64,000 bases of DNA, from assembly GCA_018399055.1 (NCBI GenBank), contig CP073762.1, forward strand, positions 186,001 through 250,000. The letters run 5' to 3'. Of the stretch, positions 18,664-26,516 are shown piece by piece. This stretch comes from Simkaniaceae bacterium (GTDB taxonomy: Bacteria > Chlamydiota > Chlamydiia > Chlamydiales > Simkaniaceae). The notes under the pieces were generated by a model that had not been told where the DNA came from, searched no databases, and saw only the letters and a program-made list of their open reading frames with translations. Position 1 is the stretch's first letter. Every line of letters starts with the position of its first letter. The translations under genes and the position numbers were made by a program.

Positions 18664-19215
18664 ATGAGAATTACTGGCGGCTTTTTAAAAAATCAATCTC
18701 TAAAAACTCCCAAAGGAACTGCAACACGTCCTACTTCAGAGAAACTGCGCCAGTCTGTCTTTAATATTTGCCAACACCATGTCGAAGAGGCTCAATTTCT
18801 CGACCTTTTTGCAGGATCAGGAGCTATGGGAATTGAGGCTTTGAGTCGGGGAGCCACGGAGGCAACCTTTATCGAGAAAAACCCTTTAGCCATAAAGGCT
18901 CTTCGCGAAAACTTAAATAACCTTGATCTTTCCCCACTCTCCACCCTCTATGCAGGAGATGTGTTTACTCTTATCCATAAGTTAAAAGGGAAGTCATTTG
19001 ACCTGATTTATATCGATCCCCCTTACGAAAAAGGACTCGCAGAAAAAGCTTTAGCCTTAGTTGATTCCCTCCATCTCCTTCATGTGGGAGGGCTTCTCTT
19101 TCTTGAAGAGAGTGGGAACAAAGAGATTGCCTTTCCTGAGCTAACTCACTTGGAAGTAAAAAAGAAAAGGAAGGTGGGAAGCACCTTCCTTTACGAAATT
19201 ATTGGAAAGACTTAG
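18664..19215 (+). CDS. rsmD: 16S rRNA (guanine(966)-N(2))-methyltransferase RsmD
   Basis: A 183-residue class I methyltransferase of full family length. It starts with the RsmD signature MRITGGFLKNQSLKTP and the TRPTSEKLRQSVFNI helix. The SAM motif follows as FLDLFAGSGAMGIEALSRGA, and the N-methylase motif as IYIDPPYEKG. It methylates G966 of 16S rRNA in the 30S subunit. It converges with the minus-strand MORN-repeat gene, and their ends overlap by 4 bases. Confidence 0.95.
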   Translation: MRITGGFLKNQSLKTPKGTATRPTSEKLRQSVFNICQHHVEEAQFLDLFAGSGAMGIEALSRGATEATFIEKNPLAIKALRENLNNLDLSPLSTLYAGDVFTLIHKLKGKSFDLIYIDPPYEKGLAEKALALVDSLHLLHVGGLLFLEESGNKEIAFPELTHLEVKKKRKVGSTFLYEIIGKT

Positions 19216-21860
19216 TGCGTGCTTCTAACCCCATTTTCATAGCGGGTTTCAACCACATTTCCTTCTGCATCAAAACTCTTCTTAACACCATCTAGCTTCC
19301 CCTCAACGAAATACTGTTCGAGGCGAGGCTTTCCGTTGTCGTAGTACTTCATGAATTTTCCATGCTGCTTCCCATCCTTGTATTCAGCTTCAAAGATGAG
19401 CACGCCAGATTCATTCCAATGTTGCGCCTTACCTTCAAGCTGCCCTTCCAAGTAGCCGTAGACACTATTTAAACGCCCATCTGTGAAGTAGGTCTTTTCA
19501 TTTCCTGCTTTCTGATCCTTTTGAAATTCTACCTCTTTGTAAATCTGACCAGTTGGGTAGTACTGATAAGAAGCTCCTTCTCTAAGGTCATTTTTAAATG
19601 TGAGACGGATTGCAGTCTTTCCATTCCGATGAAATAATTCGGCATCCCCATCCTTTACCCCAGATTTATAGGTCGTCACGCTGATTTTTGCACCACTTGG
19701 ATCATATTCTACTGCTTCTCCGTGCAATTTATTGTCTTTATAAAAAGCTTCAATCGCCTTGACTTTCTCACCATCTGTCACATCAAGAGGGTAATAGACA
19801 AAGTGCGGCCCCTCTCGACGATTGTTTTTGTAATTGTAAACAATCTCTCGTCCTTCTTGATCTTTTTCGAAATGGCGTCCTTCTAGCTTTCCTTTGACAT
19901 ATTTAGACTCCTCAAGAAGGTTGCCTCCTTCATCCCAGAGACCTTTTAAGCCATGCAGTTGCCCATCTTCGTAAGTAATCTGTGTCTTGATCGCCCCACC
20001 AGGATAAAATGCCTTCTGTTCGCCATGTAGCTCTCCTTTCTCATTATAGAAATAAAGATTTGCAACAGCTACTTCTCTTTTTTCCGATGGAGGGAAAAAT
20101 TCTTTCTGTTTCCCTACTGAAACATTGCCCTTAAAGTTTCGGATAAATGCTTCAGATCCATCCTCGTAATATCCGAGGGACTCACCATCAAGTAGATCAC
20201 CTTTAAAGGTTTCAGTTAGCTTAAGCTGTCCTGTTAGATAGTATTGCTCATGCTTTCCCTCTTTTTTCCCATCGAGAAAATGGAAGGTTTCCATTTTCTG
20301 CCCTGAATCGTAATAAGCAACATGACTCCCTATCGGACGGTCTTGATCGAAAGCTCCTTCAAAAAGGAGTTGCCCTTTCTCATTCCAGCTTCTGAAAGTC
20401 CCATCTTTTTTCCCCATTTCGTAGCGTGCTTCCAGTTTTGCTGTTCCATCTTCGTACCACTCTCTTTGATCACCATCAAAAAGAGCATTCTTGAAGTTTT
20501 TACGCATGCTCATTTGCCCATTAGGGTACCAATCAATGAATTCACCATCTTTATTCCCTTCCTTGAAGTTTCCTTCGAAAGCAAGCTTCCCATCTTCATG
20601 CCATTCTTGGAACAGACCCTCTTTGACTTTATGTTTATAATGACCATGCAGTTTAAGCTGACCTGAAGAAAAATATTGTTTTTGCTCTCCATCAAATTCA
20701 CCATCAACGTAGAAACAATCCGCCTTTAATTTTCCATCTGAATACCAAGCCTGGAGGCTTCCTTCATACTGCCCCTTTTGATTTACTGAGTATTCGGCAA
20801 TTTTCTGACCATTTTCATCAAATTCCCGTACGGGTTCTTTTAACCGCCCCTTTTTATCGTAAGTGGCGAGATAGGCCATTGTTCCATTCTCATGTTTTTT
20901 CCAGTGCTTACCCACTTTTTTTCCTTGAAGGTATTCACTTTCTCCAACAACTTTTCCATCACTGTTAAACCACTGCTCTATTCCATCGAGCTGTCCATTG
21001 ACATATCGAACATGGTAGCTTTGGCGCTCATTCGGATGATACTTGATGTGGTCGCCGTGCGGGTTTCCCTGAAAAAAGTCTTGCAGTTCAACGATGGTGT
21101 GATTTTCATCATAACGAATTACAGCAGACTGATTGCCTTCTGAATGAAGTTTTCCATGCACATAACGGTTTTCAACTTTTTCACTTCCATTTTCATACCA
21201 CTCAATGAGTTTTCCATGAATCTCTCCCTCAACATAAGGAATTAGGACTTCTCTCTCTCCAGAGGCGAAGAAGCGCACATAGTCACCCTCAAGCTTCCCA
21301 TCCTTGTACGTGCCTTCAGCAAGAGCTTGACCGTTTTCATGATAGGAATAGATTTTTCCCTCGGGGTTTCCTTGCTTAAATGTCGTCACATGATTGAGTT
21401 GACCTTTTGGATAAAAAACCTTCATGGGCCCTTGCAGTAGTCCTCGATCAAAATAAGCAAGCCTCTCCACCTCTCCACTTTCTCTAAATCGGACACTTAC
21501 TCCGTGGGGAACAACAGTCGATTTCCAAGCTTCAAACCCTGGTGATTTTTCATCAACAACGATCAGATCGGTTTCTTCCATCGGACGTCCACCTTCATAA
21601 AAGTGTATCCGCTTTACAGCTTCCTCTTCTCCTCGATCATTTTCTGAATAAAAGAGAACAAGCTTTGGAGCCCCACTTGGAAACTGCTCAAAAACTTTCG
21701 GGCGCCACTCAGGCATCCGTACTTTCAGTTCCGTTGCCACGGGGGCAACAACAGGGTCAATTATTTCCTGTCCACAGACGAGTATAGGCAGTAGCGCTAG
21801 GCTGAATAGAAGTGCTTTAATTTTCATTGTCATCACCAAAAATATTTTTCCCTTCATCAT
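19212..21860 (-). CDS. Exported MORN/YwqK-like repeat protein
   Basis: An 882-residue protein made almost wholly of 22-25-residue repeats of the MORN/toxin-antitoxin YwqK type (pattern G-x-x-x-x-Y-x-x-G-x-x-x-x-E-x-x-Y-x-x-G, for example EGKIYSYHENGQALAEG and DGDQREWYEDGTAKLEA), about 30 in all. An N-terminal signal peptide (KIKALLFSLALLPILVCG) implies export. The ATG at 21860 has AAGGA 10 bases upstream; an alternative ATG at 21827 would give a shorter, more typical signal peptide. Such repeats form an extended beta-solenoid and may bind protein or carbohydrate partners; the true role is unknown. The 21-23 kb neighbours are also exported proteins. Confidence 0.82.
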   Translation of the reverse strand: MMKGKIFLVMTMKIKALLFSLALLPILVCGQEIIDPVVAPVATELKVRMPEWRPKVFEQFPSGAPKLVLFYSENDRGEEEAVKRIHFYEGGRPMEETDLIVVDEKSPGFEAWKSTVVPHGVSVRFRESGEVERLAYFDRGLLQGPMKVFYPKGQLNHVTTFKQGNPEGKIYSYHENGQALAEGTYKDGKLEGDYVRFFASGEREVLIPYVEGEIHGKLIEWYENGSEKVENRYVHGKLHSEGNQSAVIRYDENHTIVELQDFFQGNPHGDHIKYHPNERQSYHVRYVNGQLDGIEQWFNSDGKVVGESEYLQGKKVGKHWKKHENGTMAYLATYDKKGRLKEPVREFDENGQKIAEYSVNQKGQYEGSLQAWYSDGKLKADCFYVDGEFDGEQKQYFSSGQLKLHGHYKHKVKEGLFQEWHEDGKLAFEGNFKEGNKDGEFIDWYPNGQMSMRKNFKNALFDGDQREWYEDGTAKLEARYEMGKKDGTFRSWNEKGQLLFEGAFDQDRPIGSHVAYYDSGQKMETFHFLDGKKEGKHEQYYLTGQLKLTETFKGDLLDGESLGYYEDGSEAFIRNFKGNVSVGKQKEFFPPSEKREVAVANLYFYNEKGELHGEQKAFYPGGAIKTQITYEDGQLHGLKGLWDEGGNLLEESKYVKGKLEGRHFEKDQEGREIVYNYKNNRREGPHFVYYPLDVTDGEKVKAIEAFYKDNKLHGEAVEYDPSGAKISVTTYKSGVKDGDAELFHRNGKTAIRLTFKNDLREGASYQYYPTGQIYKEVEFQKDQKAGNEKTYFTDGRLNSVYGYLEGQLEGKAQHWNESGVLIFEAEYKDGKQHGKFMKYYDNGKPRLEQYFVEGKLDGVKKSFDAEGNVVETRYENGVRSTH

Positions 21861-21881
21861 ACTGCTTAGATCCTTTTTTCT

Positions 21882-22013
21882 CTACCCAAGAAGAAGGGTT
21901 ACCTCAACGCAGACCTGACAATCTCCTCTAACTTTTCCATAGAGAAGACCCCCATTTTTGCTAATCTTTCGCCCTACTAATTTTTTTATTTCACTTTCAG
22001 AAATTCTAGCCAT
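21882..22013 (-). CDS. Possible 43-residue small protein
   Basis: An ATG at 22013, preceded by a strong GGGGGAGAG at good spacing, opens a 43-codon frame ending at 21882, just upstream of the MORN-repeat gene on the same strand. The peptide is basic (begins MARISESEIKKLVGRKIS and contains CQVC). I recognise no family. It could be a real small gene, a leader peptide of the downstream gene, or chance. It would cover most of the otherwise empty 200-base gap. Confidence 0.3.
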   Translation of the reverse strand: MARISESEIKKLVGRKISKNGGLLYGKVRGDCQVCVEVTLLLG

Positions 22014-22058
22014 TTGTCATACTCTCCCCCAAGTGCACTTTCTTTCAGGAGAATTTAA

Positions 22059-23271
22059 ATGAAGCTATTAAGAACTCTACTGCTCATTTCAACATTTCTT
22101 CCTTGCTTTGCAGAAGTAGACTTTAGAAACCACCCACAGTTTGTGGATAAGATAGAATTTTTTTATATCGACCCCAATCCTGAAACTGCAAAACAAATCC
22201 TCAAGGAAGCCTCAGACTTAAACTGCCTAGACCGTATCAAAGGAGTCACAACAGCGCTTGCAAAAGAATATCCAAACAGCATTGTCGGATGGATGTCTGA
22301 TAATGGTTTCACGTACGATTGCCAAACCTCTTTAGTCAACTCCCTTTATTTTGCCGGCCTCCAAGAGCAAGCCATTCAAACCGCATTAAAAGCAAACTGG
22401 CCAGCTCAAACAATCGCATCTTTTAGAATTAAGCCTGAACCTGTTTTAAACCTTTCTCCAAACTTTCCCGGTATAGCTCAATTTATGAGTGATCATTTTT
22501 ATATTACTGGAAATGAGCGGTATGTACAAAAAATCATCAATCTTCTCGAACCCGCCCCTGCAAACTTCAAAAACCCTAACCAATTCAACCAGTCAAAGCA
22601 AGAAACACTCGCTCTGTTGAAAGAATTAGCCTTTAAACACCACCGCATCTACACCCTTCTCCTCAAGGAATCAAACCAAAAAACAGGTCAAGTAAAAAAA
22701 GACTTAACCCTCTTGTTAGACGAGCTGCACGACCTACATAAGAAAAATCTTTTCGAGGGAGACGGAATGTTCAGGGGAACCATTCTAGTAACCGATGACT
22801 TAGATTTCGATCAAAAGTGGGAAGAAATGCCAATCATGAGTGGCCCCTTTGGCCATCCTATTTCCTCTATCCCCTATCCCCTATCCTATGGAAGAAACCT
22901 CCGTGATGATCTACATGCTTTTTACAGGTGCTGACTTGGATGACACCCTAAACGCCCATGTCACTTGCAATGTTGAGGTCTTTTCTCCTGATAAGGCCAA
23001 AATCTATGAAGATCATGATATCCCCGCAACGAGCAAAAAGATTCCCAACCGATTTTTTGTCCAAAAAGTTGAAAAATCCATAGGAATAAGACTCCAACCT
23101 TACATAAAGGGATGCGAAAAATTCTACTCTACCGGAATCTACACCATTCAAGCCACCCTGAAGGACCACATTAGCCAAAAAGAAATCACGCTCCAGCAAT
23201 CATTTGAGCTCCTCTCTAACGAAACAATCGACGCCATTCTTGAGAGCTCAAGAGATGCCCCATCCGCATGA
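22059..23271 (+). pseudogene. Exported protein split by a heptamer-repeat frameshift (possibly phase-variable)
   Basis: The first frame (22059-22934, 291 residues) starts with AGGAGAA plus ATG and a signal peptide (LLRTLLLISTFLPCFAEV), and stops soon after a tandem heptamer at 22871-22884. The continuation (from about 22885 to 23271) is open in the +1 frame. Removing one 7-base unit joins them exactly, giving a protein of about 401 residues whose junction reads GHPISSIPYPMEETSVMIYMLF. The C-terminal part contains VTCNVEVFSPDKAKIYEDHD and an ATLKDHISQKE-like strand pattern, suggesting a beta-rich domain. Function is unknown. It is either a contingency gene now in the off state, a pseudogene, or a sequencing artefact. 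Confidence 0.7.
22866..22891. repeat. Tandem heptamer (CCCCTAT) tract inside a coding region
   Basis: Two perfect CCCCTAT units (22871-22877 and 22878-22884) are flanked by partial units (CTAT before, CCTAT after). A gain or loss of one unit shifts the frame by one base and switches the host gene between a 291-residue and a roughly 401-residue product. Confidence 0.75.
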
Positions 23272-23386
23272 CACGTCCGCTCCATAGAATTTGCACCCAC
23301 AGTTGGCTCTTCCTTCTCTTTTCATTCTTGAGTTTAAAAAGTTGCGTGCGCTAGTCTAAATCTTCTTTTACAAAAAGGAGAGCGTC

Positions 23387-23848
23387 GTGAGAGCATTTTT
23401 TCTAATAGCTGTTTTAATGTTGGCCGCTTGCAACCCTAAAGCCAAGGCAGTAGATTCCGCTCCAAACAAATCACAGTCAAACCTAACATACGCGAAACAT
23501 ATTGCTGTCCAATGTTATCTTGTCACAAGACAGCAACTTGGAGAGTTCTTAAACCAAGAGAATCCATCTATCATCCAACTAGCAACTAAAGAGCTCGATC
23601 TTGACTCAGTTGTCTATTTTCTGATCCGTGTGAAGAATACCGGAGATATGGCAGCATCGGGGATGCTTCACTGTTTTGTTCCTTGTTGTGGATACCCCAT
23701 CCCCATCAAAATCATGAACATGCCACCAAAAATGGAAACCTATTACGATTTTATCATGTGTTTTGACGCAGGACTTATTTGGCCTTTGGACCCTAAGCCA
23801 GTCATCACATATGAATGGAATCAACTTGATTGCTACCCGTTAAAATAA
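23387..23848 (+). CDS. Small cysteine-containing lipoprotein, paralogue of the next gene
   Basis: A 153-residue predicted lipoprotein with a GTG start after AAGGAGAG, a signal peptide and a lipobox (MLAAC). The mature part shares a core with the next gene: YAKHI-x-VQCY-x-V-x-R-x-QL near residues 42-62, then an alternating beta-strand pattern (VYFLIRVKNTG), LHCFVP, and a closing Leu/Cys/Tyr motif. The conserved Cys may pair. I do not recognise the family. Confidence 0.65.
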   Translation: MRAFFLIAVLMLAACNPKAKAVDSAPNKSQSNLTYAKHIAVQCYLVTRQQLGEFLNQENPSIIQLATKELDLDSVVYFLIRVKNTGDMAASGMLHCFVPCCGYPIPIKIMNMPPKMETYYDFIMCFDAGLIWPLDPKPVITYEWNQLDCYPLK

Positions 23849-23858
23849 GGAAAATTCA

Positions 23859-24326
23859 ATGATAAAAAAAAGCCTTTTTTCAATTGCTGCAAGCCTGCTT
23901 CTTTTATTTATGATTCCAGTTGAAGCGGTCAACATGGACCCGGAATCTCATTTGATGTTCTCACGCCCACAGTACGCAAAGCATATCGATGTTCAGTGTT
24001 ATATCGTCAATAGAGAGCAGCTTAGAGCCGTTTTCAATTCAACAGAACCAGATAGTAATATCACACAACTGACCAATAACCAATTGCTAAAATCGAATGA
24101 AATTTATCTTTTTGTCAAGGTAAGAAATAGGGGAAACTATATCCCGTTTGGAAGATTAAACTGTTTTATTCCTCATGTTGAGGAACCATTTCCAGTAGAG
24201 GTGTTAAAAATGTTTTTTAAAAACAAGTATTGCGACTATGCTTTTCGTTTAGATCATTCTGTAATTGATACTAATAACCAAAAGCCCACGCTTAGTTATA
24301 AGTGGGAGAATCTTTATTGTTTATAG
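23859..24326 (+). CDS. Small exported protein, paralogue of the preceding gene
   Basis: A 155-residue protein with a normal signal peptide (SLFSIAASLLLLFMIPVEA) instead of a lipobox. It shares the core YAKHIDVQCYIV-x-REQL, the IYLFVKVRNRG strand, LNCFIPH and a terminal WENLYCL with the gene 10 bases upstream. The two probably arose by tandem duplication and diverged in anchoring, one lipid-anchored and one soluble. Function is unknown. Confidence 0.65.
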   Translation: MIKKSLFSIAASLLLLFMIPVEAVNMDPESHLMFSRPQYAKHIDVQCYIVNREQLRAVFNSTEPDSNITQLTNNQLLKSNEIYLFVKVRNRGNYIPFGRLNCFIPHVEEPFPVEVLKMFFKNKYCDYAFRLDHSVIDTNNQKPTLSYKWENLYCL

Positions 24327-24328
24327 AA

Positions 24329-24562
24329 ATGAAAAAATTCTATTTATTTGCTTTTGGTCTATTGTTCTCTCTTTCTCTTTTTGCTGATTATTCCTATGAT
24401 CTCAATGGAAATATTTCTAAAGCATACATTCCTGGGAATGGAGAAGTATGCTACGAATACGATCCCATCGGCAGATTAACTGAAGCACATCATCCTAACA
24501 GCAAGAATTTTTTCTATTCCTATGATTTCAACAGTCGCTTAACGGCAATCGAAGGGCCTCTA
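24329..24562 (+). pseudogene. RHS/YD-repeat protein, N-terminal stub truncated by insertion sequence
   Basis: A signal peptide (MKKFYLFAFGLLFSLSLFA) is followed at once by two YD-repeat units (YSYDLNGNISKAY, YEYDPIGRLTEAHHPN, YSYDFNSRLTAIEG), the hallmark of RHS/WapA-type proteins. The frame then runs into the terminal inverted repeat of an IS at about 24560. The intact gene must have been longer. No in-frame continuation is found on the far side of the IS, so further decay has occurred. The ATG at 24329 lies just past the stop of the previous gene. Confidence 0.65.
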
Positions 24563-24801
24563 GATAGTGTCGTCAAGAGATTTTGCACCATAGAACCAAG
24601 CAACGAATGTGAATAGCAGCCAAAAAAGATGTCGAATTTTTGGCATATCGGGTTGCGATTCCTCTCCATCGCTTTAGATGTAGAAAGGCATTTTCAACTA
24701 AGTGGCGCAATTTGTATAGGTGCTTGTCATATTTCCTTTGGAATTTTCTGTTTTTTCTTGGAGGAATAACCGCTTTCATTCCTTGCTTTTCTGCTTGCTT
24801 A

Positions 24802-25669
24802 GAGACTTTCTCTGAATTAAATATTTAAGTATACTTTCCCCCTATGAAGCATAGGAGGAAAAGATGGTGCGAAAAAGTTATCCTGGAGACCTTACCGATA
24901 AAGAATGGGTCGAAATAGAGCCTTTGATCTCCAAAGGCATATACAGAGGGGCCGGTTGCAGGGGTAAATACTCTAGAAGAGAAAAACTTAATGCTATTCT
25001 CTATGTACTGAGAACAGGTTGTCAGTGGAGTGATCTCCCTCATGATTTTCCCCCTTGGAAAACAGTCTATTCACAGTTTTTACGGTGGCGAGACAGGGGG
25101 GTGTTTGAGCAGATCAATACCGCCCTAAGCCGGCGCTTGAGAGTTTTAATGGGAAAGAATGAGGACCCGTCAGTAGGGATAGTTGACAGTCAGAGTGTGA
25201 AAACAACAGAAAAAAAGGGCTCTGCGGGTTTGATGGAGGCAAGAAAATTAAGGGTAGGAAAAGACACATATTGGTTGATCACCTTGGACTCCTAATCTCT
25301 GCAGCAGTTAGCGTAGGAAACTGCGGTGATCGAGATGGATTGAGGGTGTTGTTGTATCTGAGCAAACAAGCTGGCAGATGCCCAAAAAAGGTATGGGCAG
25401 ATTATGGATATCATGGAGTTGAATTTCAGCAGGAGCTGAGGGAAGAGGGAGTGGATTTGGAAATCGTGAAAAGGAGAGATTGCAAGTTATTTCAAGTAGA
25501 AGCCAAGAGATGGATCGTTGAAAGAACATTTGCTTGGCTGGGGAAATGTCGTCGTTTAAGTAAAGACTACGAGTTAATCACAAGTAGCGGTTTATCAATG
25601 ATCTATCTAGCGATGAGCCGATTGGTCGTGAGGAGGATTTCATGTTTGGCTTAATTCAGAGAAAGTCTC
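24802..25669. mobile_element. Intact IS5-family insertion sequence nested in the outer IS
   Basis: An 868-bp element with perfect 19-bp terminal inverted repeats (24802-24820 and 25651-25669, GAGACTTTCTCTGAATTAA) and a 3-base TTA target duplication (24799-24801 and 25670-25672). Removing it together with one TTA exactly rejoins the outer IS transposase at VIVK|QAEKQG. It looks young and potentially active. Confidence 0.92.
24864..25654 (+). CDS. IS5-family transposase (orfA/orfB, probable programmed -1 frameshift)
   Basis: OrfA (24864-25295, 143 residues) carries the N-terminal DNA-binding region (DLTDKEWVEIEPLI) and LRTGCQWSDLPHDFPPW, plus the first catalytic Asp in GIVDSQSVKTTEK. OrfB (open in the -1 frame, through LVDHLGLLIS to 25654) carries VWADYGYHGVEF and VERTFAWLGKCRRLSKDYE with the DDE Asp and Glu. 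At about 25208 an A-AAA-AAG heptamer in the orfA frame, followed by GGG, is a classical -1 slippery site. Slippage there yields a fused protein reading CGFDGGKKIKGRKRH at the junction. About 264 residues in total. Confidence 0.88.
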
Positions 25670-26285
25670 TTAACAATAACATCGCTATCATACCCGCGAT
25701 CAGCAAATAAATATTCAGCGGTCAGACCCTATATCAAAACGCCTGCTTGCGTGCAATCTGCTGTGGTACCTTGCGTAATAGCAACTCTGATCGGCATACC
25801 ATGCGCATCCACGGCCAAATGTAATTTGGTATTAAGCCCCCTTTTGTGCGACTCATTTCCTGATTTCCACCTCTTGCACCTGCTGCATGTGGGTGAACTT
25901 TGATATGACTGGCGTCAATCATCAGCCACTCATAGTCTGGTTCATCGACTGTTTTTTCAAGCAACAATTCCCATATGCCTCTATCTCGCCAACGACAAAA
26001 ACGGCGGTGAGTGTTTTTCCAATCTCCATAATCAGGGGGTAAATCTCTCCAAGGGGACCCTGTACGTAAAATCCAGAAAACTGCATTAATAAATTGTCGA
26101 TTATCTCGAGCAACTGACCCCCAACCTCCATGACGGCCAGGTAAGTGTGGTTCCAGTAACTTCCAAACTTTATCCGTTATATCGTGGCGGCGATGCGCAG
26201 AAATAGTCATAGCAAATTCTCCTTGCAGATGAAATAATTTGCTGAAGTATATCACTATTTAAATTTCTTGACGACACTATCTAGA

Positions 26286-26516
26286 GAGGGGCTTTCCAAA
26301 GAATTCACCACCTATCTTTTACAACAAATCCTAAACACACCCATCCCAATCAACATCAAACAGTTTTCACCTAAAGAGTTTATGATTCCAGGATTTAGAA
26401 CTTTTTCAGCTTATAGCCCTCAAAAAGCAAAATATGAGCAAGAAAAAACAGAAATCATTAGCTATTACAATAAAAAAGACTTAGCTCACGCTACCCTTCA
26501 ACTCCTTTATCAGTGA
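26286..26516 (+). pseudogene. Orphan coding fragment to the right of the nested insertion sequences
   Basis: An open frame of about 76 codons (visible as SKEFTTYLLQQILN, PIPINIKQFSPKEFMIPG and a charged C-terminus) emerges from the right IS end without its own start. It is presumably the 3' remnant of a gene cut by the IS. Joining it to the RHS stub after removing the IS does not keep the frame, so the link to that stub is unproven. Its last 26 bases overlap the 3' end of the minus-strand methyltransferase gene. Confidence 0.35.

Larger units (their letters stand above)
24573..26210 (-). pseudogene. IS5-family transposase of the outer IS, interrupted and with an internal stop
   Basis: Translation begins at 26210 (MTISAHRRHDITDKVW, after AAGGAGAA). 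The N-terminal part contains the helix-turn-helix region and LRTGSPWRDLPPDYGDW, then the DDE segment WLMIDASHIKVHPHA. A frame change at an AAAAGGGGG stretch leads to LNTKLHLAVDAHGMPI and LFADRGYDSDVIVK, with an in-frame TAG between them (before GLTAEY). After the nested IS the frame resumes as QAEKQGMKAVIPPRKN and HLVENAFLHLKRWRG to 24573. Nesting plus the nonsense codon make this transposase inactive. Confidence 0.85.
24564..26280. mobile_element. IS5-family insertion sequence (outer element), interrupted by a second IS
   Basis: The left end (from 24560 reading CTAGATAGTGTCGTCAAGA) and the right end (reverse complement ending at 26284) match over about 18 bases plus a partly matching extension. 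A CTAG on both sides fits a 4-base target duplication. Without the 871 bases of nested insertion it is about 846 bp, a usual IS5/IS427-group size. It carries one minus-strand transposase gene, now broken. Confidence 0.85.

Noticed and set aside
26286-26516. Treating the frame right of the IS as the second half of the RHS stub
   Set aside because: After removal of the IS and one target copy the frames do not join, and the sequence shows no YD repeats.
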